Shown here: positions 51,787 through 60,217 of the stretch, one piece after another
Layout of the letters: every line of letters begins with the position of its first letter
How positions within the stretch are numbered: the first letter of the stretch is position 1
Source of the DNA: UBA1926 sp036732005
Lineage (GTDB): Bacteria; Planctomycetota; Phycisphaerae; Phycisphaerales; UBA1924
Length of the DNA stretch: 64,000 nucleotides
Reading direction: 5' to 3'
Assembly: GCA_036732005.1 (NCBI GenBank)
Contig: DAINDF010000003.1
Coordinates: 1-64,000, forward strand
The notes under the pieces: model-generated
Told to the model about the DNA's origin: nothing
The model's database searches: none
What the model saw: only the letters and a program-made list of their open reading frames with translations
Made by a program: the position numbers and the translations under genes

Positions 51787-52623
51787 CTACTCCTCCTTCT
51801 TCATCACGAACAGGTAGTTGAACCCGCGCAGGAAGAAGTTCTGCTCCTCCGCCGCCTTGTGCCAGTTGCCCCGGCTCAGCTTGGCGTTGTGGCGCACCAC
51901 CGCAATGATGTCCACCGGGCGGAAGTAATCGCGCATGATCGAGAACAGCTCGAAGCCGATCGGCATGAACAGCCCGCCCTTGACGCCCTTCTGCTTGCGG
52001 AATGAGTCGCTGACATACAGCCCCAAGTAGCGCCGGTCCTTCAGCACGCGGCCGCACTCGGCGATCACCTCCTCCATCGCCTCGTAGTACGCCTCGCCCA
52101 GTTGCGGCGGTGGCTCGTCGGGTGATCGGGTTCGCCCGCCCGCGGGCTGCTCGCCCGCGTCGAGCTTGCCGATGCAGCGGGGATCATCGGAGTAGTCCAC
52201 ATGCGTCGAGTAGGGCGGGTCGAGGAAGACGAAGTCGACGCTCTCGTTCTCCAGCGGGATCTCCCTCGCGTCCGCCTGCTCGATGTCCTCGCGCGACGGG
52301 GCGAGATCGAACCCGATCGGCTCGCGCCCGAGGTCGCGGCAGACATCGATCGTCGTCCCCGACCCGCACATCGGGTCGAGCACCACATCCCCCGCCCGCG
52401 TGTACCGCTGGAGCAACTGCCAGATCACCCAGCTCGGCGTCGCGCCGACATAGTCCTTGTCCCCCTGCATCGTCGATCGGCTCGCGCCGACCGGTCGCCC
52501 CTTGCGGTCCGGGCTCTGGCTGTCGTAGTGCTGGCTGGGATACTCCCACAGCGTCGTCGTCATCACCCGCAGCGGCGGGCGGTTGCCCGGCCGCACCGGT
52601 CTGCCCCGCGGACGCTCGTTCAT
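51787..52623 (-). CDS. Site-specific DNA methyltransferase (orphan)
   Basis: A 278-residue amino-methyltransferase (N4-cytosine or N6-adenine class). AdoMet motif I is DVVLDPMCGSGTTIDVCRDL and the catalytic motif IV is DFVFLDPPYSTHVDY. A target-recognition part follows, with C-terminal strands (YLGLYVSDSFRKQKG, VDIIAVVRHNAKLSRGNW). No restriction endonuclease gene is next to it. Its ATG overlaps the nrnA stop (ATGA). It is third in a ribF-nrnA-methyltransferase operon. Solitary enzymes of this size also include phage-type and regulatory methylases. Confidence 0.82.
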   Translation of the reverse strand: MNERPRGRPVRPGNRPPLRVMTTTLWEYPSQHYDSQSPDRKGRPVGASRSTMQGDKDYVGATPSWVIWQLLQRYTRAGDVVLDPMCGSGTTIDVCRDLGREPIGFDLAPSREDIEQADAREIPLENESVDFVFLDPPYSTHVDYSDDPRCIGKLDAGEQPAGGRTRSPDEPPPQLGEAYYEAMEEVIAECGRVLKDRRYLGLYVSDSFRKQKGVKGGLFMPIGFELFSIMRDYFRPVDIIAVVRHNAKLSRGNWHKAAEEQNFFLRGFNYLFVMKKEE

Positions 52624-53708
52624 CACGCCCCCTCGCCCGATCGCAGCGCCTCGAGGACGCGCGCGTTCGCCTCGGCCAGCCCCACGCCGACGAGCCTCGC
52701 GCCCGCCGCCTGCGCGTGCCCGCCGCCGCCGAGCTTCTGCGAGACCTTGTTCACATCCACCATCTCGGCGCCCCCCTTGCTGCGCATGCTCACCTTGGTG
52801 ACCAGGCCGTCGGCCCCGCCCCGCAATTCGGTGAGCAGCACGCCCACGCGCACCGACTCGACGGTCTTGATGATGTCCAGAAACCCCCCGCTGTCGCCGG
52901 GCGAGGCGCCGGTCTGCTCGAAGTCCGACTGGGTGAGCCGCACCACCGCGACGCCGTCGTCGTGCATCTCGAGCGTCGAGAGGGCCCGCGAGAGCAGCCG
53001 CAGCCGCGAGGGCCGCTCCCGCTGCTCGGTCATCTCGTACAGCCGCTCGTGCCCCACGCCCGTCTCCAGCAGGTCGGCGGCGAGCCGCAACACGCCCGGG
53101 CTCACATTCGAGTGCCGGAACCACCCCGTGTCGGTCGCGAGGCCCAGGTAGAGGGGCTCGGCGATATCAACGGGCAGCGCCGCGGGGGATTCGGCCCGGA
53201 GCAGTTTCACGCACAGAGACGCCGCGATCTGGCACGCCGCCGCGGCCGAGGTGTCGATCACGCGGCGGGGCGCGACGCCCGCGTCCCCGTTGAGGTGATG
53301 GTCGATCAGCACGCAGCGGTCGTGCTGACGATCAAGCCAGGGGCGGTAGTCGTTCAACTGGCTCCACGCGCCCGTGTCGAGCACCACTACCGCGTCGGGC
53401 TCGTGCGAAGAGGGCGGGGGGTTGTGCTCGTCGATCAGCCTCGCCTTCGTGTCCCGGGCCACCGCCCGCCACCACCCCGGCATCGGGCCCCCGTACCAGA
53501 CCTCCGCCCGGCTCGCGACCCCGCTGAACCCCGCCGCGGACCCGCCCGCGGCGATGTTGAGCGCCCGCGCCACCGCGACGGTCGACCCGAGCGCGTCCCC
53601 GTCGGGCTTGTGGTGGGTGATGACCACGACCGACCGCTTGCCGGCGAGCCACCGCGCGACCTCGTCGACCGTCGTGCTCGAGGCCCACGCCCCGTCCGCT
53701 CCGCTCAT
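52623..53708 (-). CDS. nrnA: DHH-family phosphoesterase, NrnA-type oligoribonuclease/pAp phosphatase
   Basis: Cytosolic nanoRNase of 361 residues that also removes pAp. The DHH domain is complete: VVVITHHKPDGDALGS, VVVLDTGAWSQL, CVLIDHHLNGD (DHH triad) and EPLYLGLATDTGWFRHSN. The DHHA1 substrate domain ends with the GGGHAQAAGARL motif. It overlaps ribF at one end and the methyltransferase at the other, each by a few nt, so all three are coupled. Confidence 0.93.
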   Translation of the reverse strand: MSGADGAWASSTTVDEVARWLAGKRSVVVITHHKPDGDALGSTVAVARALNIAAGGSAAGFSGVASRAEVWYGGPMPGWWRAVARDTKARLIDEHNPPPSSHEPDAVVVLDTGAWSQLNDYRPWLDRQHDRCVLIDHHLNGDAGVAPRRVIDTSAAAACQIAASLCVKLLRAESPAALPVDIAEPLYLGLATDTGWFRHSNVSPGVLRLAADLLETGVGHERLYEMTEQRERPSRLRLLSRALSTLEMHDDGVAVVRLTQSDFEQTGASPGDSGGFLDIIKTVESVRVGVLLTELRGGADGLVTKVSMRSKGGAEMVDVNKVSQKLGGGGHAQAAGARLVGVGLAEANARVLEALRSGEGA

Positions 53709-54682
53709 GCGTGGACCTCCTTCATCCGCCCCGCACGCGAGACCGCGGGAGACGCCAGCAACTCACCCGCCCGGACGCAATCGCGGGCCAACTGCCCGGC
53801 CAGTTGGTCGACCCCGTCAAAGCGGACCGGGTCACGGAGCCAGTGCTCAAAGCGCAGCGAGCACCGCCACCCCGTCTCCTCGAGCCCCGGGACCAGCGCC
53901 CACCCTCCACCGCCCCCGACGCTCGTCGGCAGGCCCAGCAGGTGGGCCTCGAGGCGGAACCGACCGTCCCCCACGGTGGGCCGCTCGCCGACATGCACCG
54001 CCGCCCCGAGCACGCGCCCATCGGGGAGCGTCGCACGCCCCGCGTAGACCCCCGGGCCGGGCGTCATCTGCTCCGCCTCGATGTTGATCGTCGGGAAGCC
54101 GATCGTCCGCCCCCGCCGGTCGCCCGAGGTCACCACCCCGGTCACCTCGTGGGGCCGCCCCAGCACCGCCGACGCGTCGCCCACCCGCCCCCGCTCGAGC
54201 AGCCAGCGTGCGATCGAACTCGACGCCTTGACCACCGCGTGGTCGCTCAGCACGGCCTCGACGCCCCCGACCACCTCGACCCCGAACCCGAGGCGTCCGC
54301 CGATCTCCCGCAGCTCGGCCACATGCCCGGCCCGCCCCTTGCCGAAGTGGAAATCCGCGCCCTCGACCAGCCACGCCGGGGCGAATGCCCGGACCACCTC
54401 GTCCATGAACCGGTCGGGGGTCATCGAGAGGAGCGCCCGATCGGGCTCGAGGCGGAGCACCTCGTCGGCCCCCACGCCGCGGAGCAGCCCGACACGCTGG
54501 GCGAAGGTCGTCAGGCGGGCCGGCTGGGCCCCGGGGCGAAGCACGCTGGCGGGGTGGGGGTCGAACGCGAGCACGACCACCCGCCCCCCGGGCCCGACCA
54601 GCCCCCTGGCCCGCCCCACCAGGGCCGCGTGCCCCAGGTGGACCCCGTCGAAGTTCCCGATGGTCACGGCCGTGGGAGACAT
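53705..54682 (-). CDS. ribF: Bifunctional riboflavin kinase / FAD synthetase
   Basis: Makes FMN and FAD; 325 residues from the ATG at 54682 (MSPTAVTIGNFDGVHLGHAALV). The nucleotidyltransferase half has VTIGNFDGVHLGH and VVVLAFDPHP. The kinase half has GDRRGRTIGFPTINIE and PGPGVYAGRATL, with late residues RFEHWLRDPVRFDGVDQLAGQLARDC. It is the first gene of the ribF-nrnA-methyltransferase operon and divergent from putA, with 120 nt between the start codons. Confidence 0.95.
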   Translation of the reverse strand: MSPTAVTIGNFDGVHLGHAALVGRARGLVGPGGRVVVLAFDPHPASVLRPGAQPARLTTFAQRVGLLRGVGADEVLRLEPDRALLSMTPDRFMDEVVRAFAPAWLVEGADFHFGKGRAGHVAELREIGGRLGFGVEVVGGVEAVLSDHAVVKASSSIARWLLERGRVGDASAVLGRPHEVTGVVTSGDRRGRTIGFPTINIEAEQMTPGPGVYAGRATLPDGRVLGAAVHVGERPTVGDGRFRLEAHLLGLPTSVGGGGGWALVPGLEETGWRCSLRFEHWLRDPVRFDGVDQLAGQLARDCVRAGELLASPAVSRAGRMKEVHA

Positions 54683-54802
54683 TGCGCCGGGACGGTAGCC
54701 GATCCGGGCCGATCGCGCCGGATTGCGCCCCTTCAGGCCTCTTATGATGCCACAGCGCCGGGCGGGGCCCGCCCGGCCCGCACGCCCCACCGGGAGCCTG
54801 TC

Positions 54803-57800
54803 ATGAAGTTGTTCTCCAGCCGCGCCAAGTCGCCCGATCACCGTCCCGCCCCGTCCGCCGCCGGGGGGGATCTGGAAGCGAGGGTCCAGGCGATCGGCGG
54901 GGAGATTCTGAGCAAGGCGCGCGCGCACAAGGCGGGCCTGCTCAGCGCGAGGTTCTACTCCGACAAGCTGATGGACTGGGCGATGAAGGACCACGACTTC
55001 AAGGTCCAGCTCTTCCGCTTTGTCGACGCTTTCCCCGTCCTCCGCACGCCTGAGGCGGTGCACGAGCACCTCATCGACTACCTCACCCAGCCCGGCGTGA
55101 AGCTGCCCGCGGGCATGGACCTGGGCCTGAAGATGGGCGGGATGGCCAAGGGCCTGGCGACCAAGACGCTCAGCGGGCAGATCACCGGGATGGCGAGCAA
55201 GTTCATCGCGGGCACCGACGCCGCCAGCGCCCTCCCCGGTCTGAAGAAGATGTGGGACGAAGGCATCGCCTTCAGCGTCGACCTGCTGGGCGAGGCGTGC
55301 GTCTCGGACGAGGAAGCGGACGCGTACCGGGAGAAGTACCTCGACCTGGTCAACAACCTGCCGGCACAGGTCGCCTCCTGGAAGCCCAACCCGACGCTCG
55401 AGCGCGACCACCTGGGTGAGGTCCCCCGCACGAATGTCTCGATCAAGATCTCCTCGCTCTCGGCGAAGTTCGACCCGATCGACCACGACGGCGCGATCCG
55501 CGACGCGATGACGCGTTTGCTCCCCATCCTCGAGGCCGCCCGGGACAGAGGCGTGTTCATCAACCTCGACACCGAGCAGGCCGATTTCAAGGACCTCACC
55601 CTCGACCTGTGGTTCAAAGCGAACGAGACGGTCGACTTCCACGCGGGCCTGGCGATGCAGGCCTACCTGCGCAGCGGCGTCGAGGACGCCCGCCGCGTCG
55701 TCGAGTGGACCAAGCGCACCGGCAAGGTGCTCACCGTCCGCCTCGTCAAGGGGGCGTACTGGGACTACGAGACCATCCACAGCGAGCAGATGGGCTGGCC
55801 CTGCAAGGTCTGGCCCGTGAAGTGGCAGACCGACAAGTGCTTTGAGGAGATGGCTCAGGTCTTTCTCGACTCCACCCCCCGCAAGCCCGGCGAGGGCGGG
55901 GTCAAGCTCGCCCTCGGCTCGCACAACGCCCGCTCCATCGCCGCCGCCCTCGCCGCGGCCGAGGCCCGGGGCCTGCCGCGCGAGGCGGTCGAGCTCCAGA
56001 TGCTGCACGGCATGGCCGACCAGCTCAAGCACGCCGCCGCCGAGATGGGCCTGCGCATCCGCGAGTATGTCCCCGTGGGCGAGATGATCCCGGGCATGGC
56101 CTACCTCGTCCGCCGGTTGCTTGAGAACACCTCTAACGAGTCCTGGCTCAAGGCGAGCGTGCTGGACGAGAAGGACGCGGGCACCCTGCTCGCCCCGCCC
56201 GCGCCCCGCGCGCCCAAGGACGAGCCCAAGCCCGATCTCTGCGAGATCGCCGCCGAGCGCCACCTCCTCTCCCCCGCCCACCCCGAAGTCGGCGACGGGA
56301 AGCCCTTCGTCAACGAGCCCCTGCGCAACTTCGCCGAGAGGCGTCAGCGGGAGGCCTTCGCCCGCGCGATCCAGGGCGTCTCCATCCCCGACGGCGGGCC
56401 CCTGCTCGACATGGAGGGGGGCGAGCGCCTGCTCGCGGCCGCGCACGCGGCGTTCCCCCGCTGGCGCGACACCGACCAGGTCGTCCGCTCGGGCTGCCTC
56501 GTCAGGGCCGCCGCCGCGATGCGGGCCCGGCGCGACGAGCTCTGCGGCGTGATGATCAAGGAGGCGGGCAAGACCTGGCGTGAGGCCGACGCCGACATCT
56601 GCGAGGCCATCGACTTCTGCGAGTACTACGCCCGCCTCGCGATGCCCATGTTCATGCGGCAGCGGCTCGGTCGGTTCATCGGGGAGCTCGACGAGGTCTG
56701 GTACCAGCCCAAGGGCGTCGCGGTCGTCATCAGCCCCTGGAACTTCCCCAGCGCCATCTTCGCCGGCATGGTCACCGCCGCCCTGGTCACCGGCAACTGC
56801 GTCATCGCAAAGCCCGCCGAGGCGACCGTCGGCATCGCCAAGATCGTCACCGACATCCTCCACGAGGCGGGCGTGCCGCGCGATGTCCTGCAGTTCTGCC
56901 ACGCGCCGGGCCGCACCGTCGGCTCCATGCTCGTCCGCGACAAGCGGGTGTCGATGATCGCCTTCACCGGGTCCAAGGCCGTCGGGCTCGACATCATCGA
57001 GGGCGCCGCCAAGACCCACCCGGGCCAGGCGAATGTCAAGAAGATCATCTCCGAGATGGGGGGCAAGAACGCCGTCATCGTCGACACCTCCGCCGACATC
57101 GACGAGGCCGTCCTGGGCGTCCGCTACTCGGCCTTCGGCTACCAGGGGCAGAAGTGCAGCGCGTGCTCGCGGTGCATCGTCGTCGACCCCGACGGGCCCG
57201 AGGGCGAAGCGACCGCCCTGTTCATCCGTCGCCTGGTCGACTCGACGCGCTCGCTCATCATCGGCGACCCGATGCTCCCCGGCACCGATGTCGGGCCCGT
57301 CATCGACAAGCGGGCCGCCAAGACCATCCGCGAGTACATCGAGCACGGCAAGCGCGAATGCCGCCTGGAGCTCGCGATGGAGACCCCCGCGGGCCTCGAG
57401 GAGAAGACCGGTCGGGACTACATCCCCCCCCACATCTTCAGCCGCGTCACCATGGACCATGTCATCGGCAAGGAGGAGATCTTCGGGCCCGTGCTCGCGA
57501 TCTTCCATGCCCGCTCGTTCGAGGAGGCGCTCGAGATCGCCAACGCGAGCGAGTACAAACTCACCGGTGGTGTCTTCACCCGCAAGCCCGCGCACATCGA
57601 GATGGCCAAGCGAGGCTTCCGCGTCGGCAACCTCTACATCAACCAGAAGTGCACCGGCGCGATCGTCGCCCGCCAGCCCTTCGGCGGCGCCGGCATGTCG
57701 GGCGTGGGCACCAAGGCCGGCGGGGCCGACTATCTCTTCCACTTCACCGATCCGCGGGCCTGCTGCGAGAACACCATGCGCCGCGGCTTCGCCCCCGAAC

Positions 57801-57805
57801 TCTGA
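54803..57805 (+). CDS. putA: Bifunctional proline dehydrogenase / P5C dehydrogenase
   Basis: Oxidises proline to glutamate in two steps; 1000 residues from the ATG at 54803 (GGGAG at 6 nt). The proline dehydrogenase barrel spans about 95-460, with the flavin/substrate residues of REYVPVGEMIPGMAYLVRRLLENTSNESWL. The aldehyde dehydrogenase half follows about 500 onward: VVISPWNFPSAIFAGM, Glu in SEMGGKNAVIVD, and catalytic Cys in YQGQKCSACSRCIVV. There is no N-terminal DNA-binding ribbon-helix-helix domain, so it is not an autoregulator of the E. coli kind. A long stop-free frame on the opposite strand is a composition effect. Confidence 0.96.
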   Translation: MKLFSSRAKSPDHRPAPSAAGGDLEARVQAIGGEILSKARAHKAGLLSARFYSDKLMDWAMKDHDFKVQLFRFVDAFPVLRTPEAVHEHLIDYLTQPGVKLPAGMDLGLKMGGMAKGLATKTLSGQITGMASKFIAGTDAASALPGLKKMWDEGIAFSVDLLGEACVSDEEADAYREKYLDLVNNLPAQVASWKPNPTLERDHLGEVPRTNVSIKISSLSAKFDPIDHDGAIRDAMTRLLPILEAARDRGVFINLDTEQADFKDLTLDLWFKANETVDFHAGLAMQAYLRSGVEDARRVVEWTKRTGKVLTVRLVKGAYWDYETIHSEQMGWPCKVWPVKWQTDKCFEEMAQVFLDSTPRKPGEGGVKLALGSHNARSIAAALAAAEARGLPREAVELQMLHGMADQLKHAAAEMGLRIREYVPVGEMIPGMAYLVRRLLENTSNESWLKASVLDEKDAGTLLAPPAPRAPKDEPKPDLCEIAAERHLLSPAHPEVGDGKPFVNEPLRNFAERRQREAFARAIQGVSIPDGGPLLDMEGGERLLAAAHAAFPRWRDTDQVVRSGCLVRAAAAMRARRDELCGVMIKEAGKTWREADADICEAIDFCEYYARLAMPMFMRQRLGRFIGELDEVWYQPKGVAVVISPWNFPSAIFAGMVTAALVTGNCVIAKPAEATVGIAKIVTDILHEAGVPRDVLQFCHAPGRTVGSMLVRDKRVSMIAFTGSKAVGLDIIEGAAKTHPGQANVKKIISEMGGKNAVIVDTSADIDEAVLGVRYSAFGYQGQKCSACSRCIVVDPDGPEGEATALFIRRLVDSTRSLIIGDPMLPGTDVGPVIDKRAAKTIREYIEHGKRECRLELAMETPAGLEEKTGRDYIPPHIFSRVTMDHVIGKEEIFGPVLAIFHARSFEEALEIANASEYKLTGGVFTRKPAHIEMAKRGFRVGNLYINQKCTGAIVARQPFGGAGMSGVGTKAGGADYLFHFTDPRACCENTMRRGFAPEL

Positions 57806-57913
57806 CGCGGGCCCGGGCTCGCCGTTGCACCGCGGGCCGGGCCGTCGCTGCGCCGCGTTCTGAAATCCGGTCCCCCGTCTAAATGTGTTCGCGGCGGGCC
57901 GCGGGCGGAGGTT

Positions 57914-57956
57914 CGTTTCCTGATCACTCCATGGGCTTGCGCCCATGGCTCGCCCG
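57914..57956. repeat. Dispersed 43-bp semi-palindromic repeat, copy 2
   Basis: Second copy of the element at 46726-46768. Here the core is a perfect hairpin, CCATGGGC-TTGC-GCCCATGG (57929-57948). It lies in the 267-nt interval between putA and the exported metal-loop protein, as the first copy lies after a coding region. Confidence 0.6.
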
Positions 57957-58021
57957 GACTAGAAACGGGTCCTGAACAAGACAGGATCCCGAATGCCCGC
58001 TGCTTGCGCTCGCCGCGCATG

Positions 58022-58048
58022 AAAAAGCCCGCTCCAGCCGGAGCGGGC
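58022..58048 (-). terminator. Rho-independent terminator of the 58073-60127 gene
   Basis: On the minus strand, GCCCGCTCC-GGCT-GGAGCGGGC followed by TTTTT. The 9-bp stem and U-tract sit 24 nt after the stop codon, a classic intrinsic terminator. Confidence 0.9.
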
Positions 58049-58072
58049 CTGTGTTCGAACCGGGCAGTGGGA

Positions 58073-60127
58073 TCAACCCGGGTTGATGCGCCCCGGGCGG
58101 TTGTTCGGGCCGGGCGGGTTGCCGTCCGAGCAGAAGCCGGGCGTGAAGACCTCGGTGAACGGCGCCTGACCCTGGAGGAAGGCCTGCAGGTCCGTCAGGT
58201 CGAGCTGCCCGAAGGGCGGCACGAGATCGGCCGTGAAATCGCCGTTGTTGTAGAGCTCGATGAACGCGGCGATATCCCGCGAGTCCTGCACGAGGTTCTG
58301 GTCGACATCGTGCGGGCAGTCCGGGTTCTTGCCGTAGTACCAGCCCACCACATTGGGATCGTCCACGCACTCACCGGTCGCAAAGGCCGGCACATCCGGG
58401 GCCGCCCCGTTGAAGAACGCGTCCAGATCGTCCCCGTCGACGACGCCCCAGGGCGCGGTGATGTCCGCCGCGGGGTTGCCGTCGTCCTGCAGTTCGATGT
58501 ACAGCCCGGCGTCGACGCCGTCCTGCACCTCGTTCTCGTCGATGTCGTGAGGGCAGACCGGGTTCTTGCCGAAGAACCACCGGAAGTCGAGCGGCAGCGG
58601 GTCGGGCGAGCAGACCTCGATGCTGAACGGGGGCACGCCGAACTGCAGCGCGCCCCGGTTGAACGCGTCGAGGTCGTCCTGGTCCACCTGGTTGAACGGG
58701 GGCACGAGGTCCGCCGAGGGCGAGCCGTCGAGCCAGAGCTGAACGAACGCCGCGGCGTCGAAGCCGTCCTGCACCTCGTCGCCGTCGACATTGTAGAAGC
58801 AGTTCTCGTCGCTCCCGAAGAACCACTGCTGCTCGCTCGTGTAGGTCTCCGTCAGCGCCTCGATGTCGCAGTCGCTGAAGAAGATCAGCGGGGGGAGGGA
58901 GAACATGCGGTCGTCGGGCCCGTTGGGCGTCGTGTCGACATTGCCGTCCCCGTCGAGATCGTCGTATCGGAATGCCTCGAGGATCGTGTACGCCGGGCCG
59001 ATCGCGTTGTACTCGAACGGGCCGATGAGCATCATCGAGTCGAGATCGAACCCGCACCCGTCCACATCCGCCACGATCGAGGTCTGCAGCGTCTGGTCAT
59101 AGAGCAGCGGGCCCGAGCCCAGCGGCGTGATCGTGATGCCGGGCCCCTGGATGCCGTTCGCGGGTTGCGCGGGCGTCGGGAAGCCGGTCGGCGGGATGTG
59201 CTCGAGATTGACCTGGATGAACGAGTCCCGATCGGGGTGGCGCATCTCCCAGTCCATCCCCAGCACGAACCCAAGCGAGCGGATCATCGACGGAAAATTC
59301 TGCCACGAGCAGTGCGTCATCGTCGTCGGGTCCTCGCCCGCCGCCGTCGACGCCCGACCGATCCGGTTCACCGAGTTGAACTCCGCGGCGTTGGGGAACC
59401 CCGTCCCGATGTTGTCCATCAGCAGGATCCCGTTCGCCTCGTGGACATTCGGGTTGAACCCCACGAACCGGATCGGCAGCTCCTGCTCCAGGATCAGCAT
59501 CACCGCGAAGGTGTTCGCGATCCCCGCCACCGCGTTCAGCTCCGTCGCGTCCGTCGTCGCGAACCGATTGGTCCACGCCGCGATCATCCCGTCGCTGAAC
59601 GAGTACGGCACTTCGCCGATGAACCCGTTGTCCGTCTCCACCACCGGCCAGCGGTTGAGCACGAAGTGGGCCCGGTTGTCGCCCCCGCCCGAACGGGGCG
59701 AGGCCACCGCCGAGGCCGTCCGCACCCAGGCGTCGAACAGGTCGTCCCGATCATCCGGCAGCCCGAACCCGGTCGGGGGCGCCGCGGCCCGACGACCGGC
59801 CAGCAGGCGGGCCTCCGCGCGCAGCTCCTCCAGCCAATCCGGGTTCTCGCCCGCGAGGATCAGATGGATGTCGTTCGGCCCCGGGCCCAGCCAGGTCGCC
59901 GTGCCCGCGATCAGCTCCCGGACCTCGTACAGGTCCTGGTTCACCCCCGCGGTGAACTCGGAGATCGGGGCATCGTCCCAGTTGTACCCGGGAATGTGCT
60001 GATTCCGCTTCGCCGACGAGGCGTTGTCACCCTGGGCGTTCATCGTGCGGCTGCTGGGGAGCGCAAGGGCCGAACCCGCCGCCATCCCGACCACCGCCAG
60101 CACCGCCATCACGCATCGATTCGACAT
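58073..60127 (-). CDS. Exported pseudo-astacin with three calcium-loop repeats
   Basis: A 684-residue secreted protein. A signal peptide (VMAVLAVVGMAAGSALA) precedes a segment LPSSRTMN shared with the next gene. The fold resembles an astacin metalloprotease (GEVPYSFSDGMIAAW, WEMRHPDRDSFIQV, LIFFSDCDIEALTETY). The zinc motif is gone: where astacins have HExxHxxGxxH, this reads RSLGFVLGMDW (283-293), with all three His and the Glu replaced. The Met-turn is altered too (DSMMLIGPF). The C-terminus carries three repeats with paired Asp-rich loops (NVDGDEVQDGFDAAAFVQLW, DIDENEVQDGVDAGLYIEL, DVDQNLVQDSRDIAAFIEL), dockerin- or EF-hand-like. Probably not an active protease; function unknown. Confidence 0.75.
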   Translation of the reverse strand: MSNRCVMAVLAVVGMAAGSALALPSSRTMNAQGDNASSAKRNQHIPGYNWDDAPISEFTAGVNQDLYEVRELIAGTATWLGPGPNDIHLILAGENPDWLEELRAEARLLAGRRAAAPPTGFGLPDDRDDLFDAWVRTASAVASPRSGGGDNRAHFVLNRWPVVETDNGFIGEVPYSFSDGMIAAWTNRFATTDATELNAVAGIANTFAVMLILEQELPIRFVGFNPNVHEANGILLMDNIGTGFPNAAEFNSVNRIGRASTAAGEDPTTMTHCSWQNFPSMIRSLGFVLGMDWEMRHPDRDSFIQVNLEHIPPTGFPTPAQPANGIQGPGITITPLGSGPLLYDQTLQTSIVADVDGCGFDLDSMMLIGPFEYNAIGPAYTILEAFRYDDLDGDGNVDTTPNGPDDRMFSLPPLIFFSDCDIEALTETYTSEQQWFFGSDENCFYNVDGDEVQDGFDAAAFVQLWLDGSPSADLVPPFNQVDQDDLDAFNRGALQFGVPPFSIEVCSPDPLPLDFRWFFGKNPVCPHDIDENEVQDGVDAGLYIELQDDGNPAADITAPWGVVDGDDLDAFFNGAAPDVPAFATGECVDDPNVVGWYYGKNPDCPHDVDQNLVQDSRDIAAFIELYNNGDFTADLVPPFGQLDLTDLQAFLQGQAPFTEVFTPGFCSDGNPPGPNNRPGRINPG
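59249..59281 (-). other. Degenerate astacin zinc motif (pseudoenzyme 1)
   Basis: Codes RSLGFVLGMDW in the place of HExxHxxGxxH. Anchored by the following WEMRHPDRD, which aligns with HEHQRPDRD of the intact paralog. Confidence 0.75.
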
Positions 60128-60217
60128 GCTTGACCCGTCCTTCTGCCCTCGGCGCCCGCGCCCGAGGCGTTGATTGCCTGCCCCACCCCGCCACGAGCAC
60201 GCCCGACCCACGACCGC

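Noticed and set aside
53705..57946. A 1413-codon open frame on the minus strand opposite putA
   Set aside because: Only its last 325 codons encode ribF. The rest is antisense to putA, has no recognisable domains and arises from GC-rich third positions.
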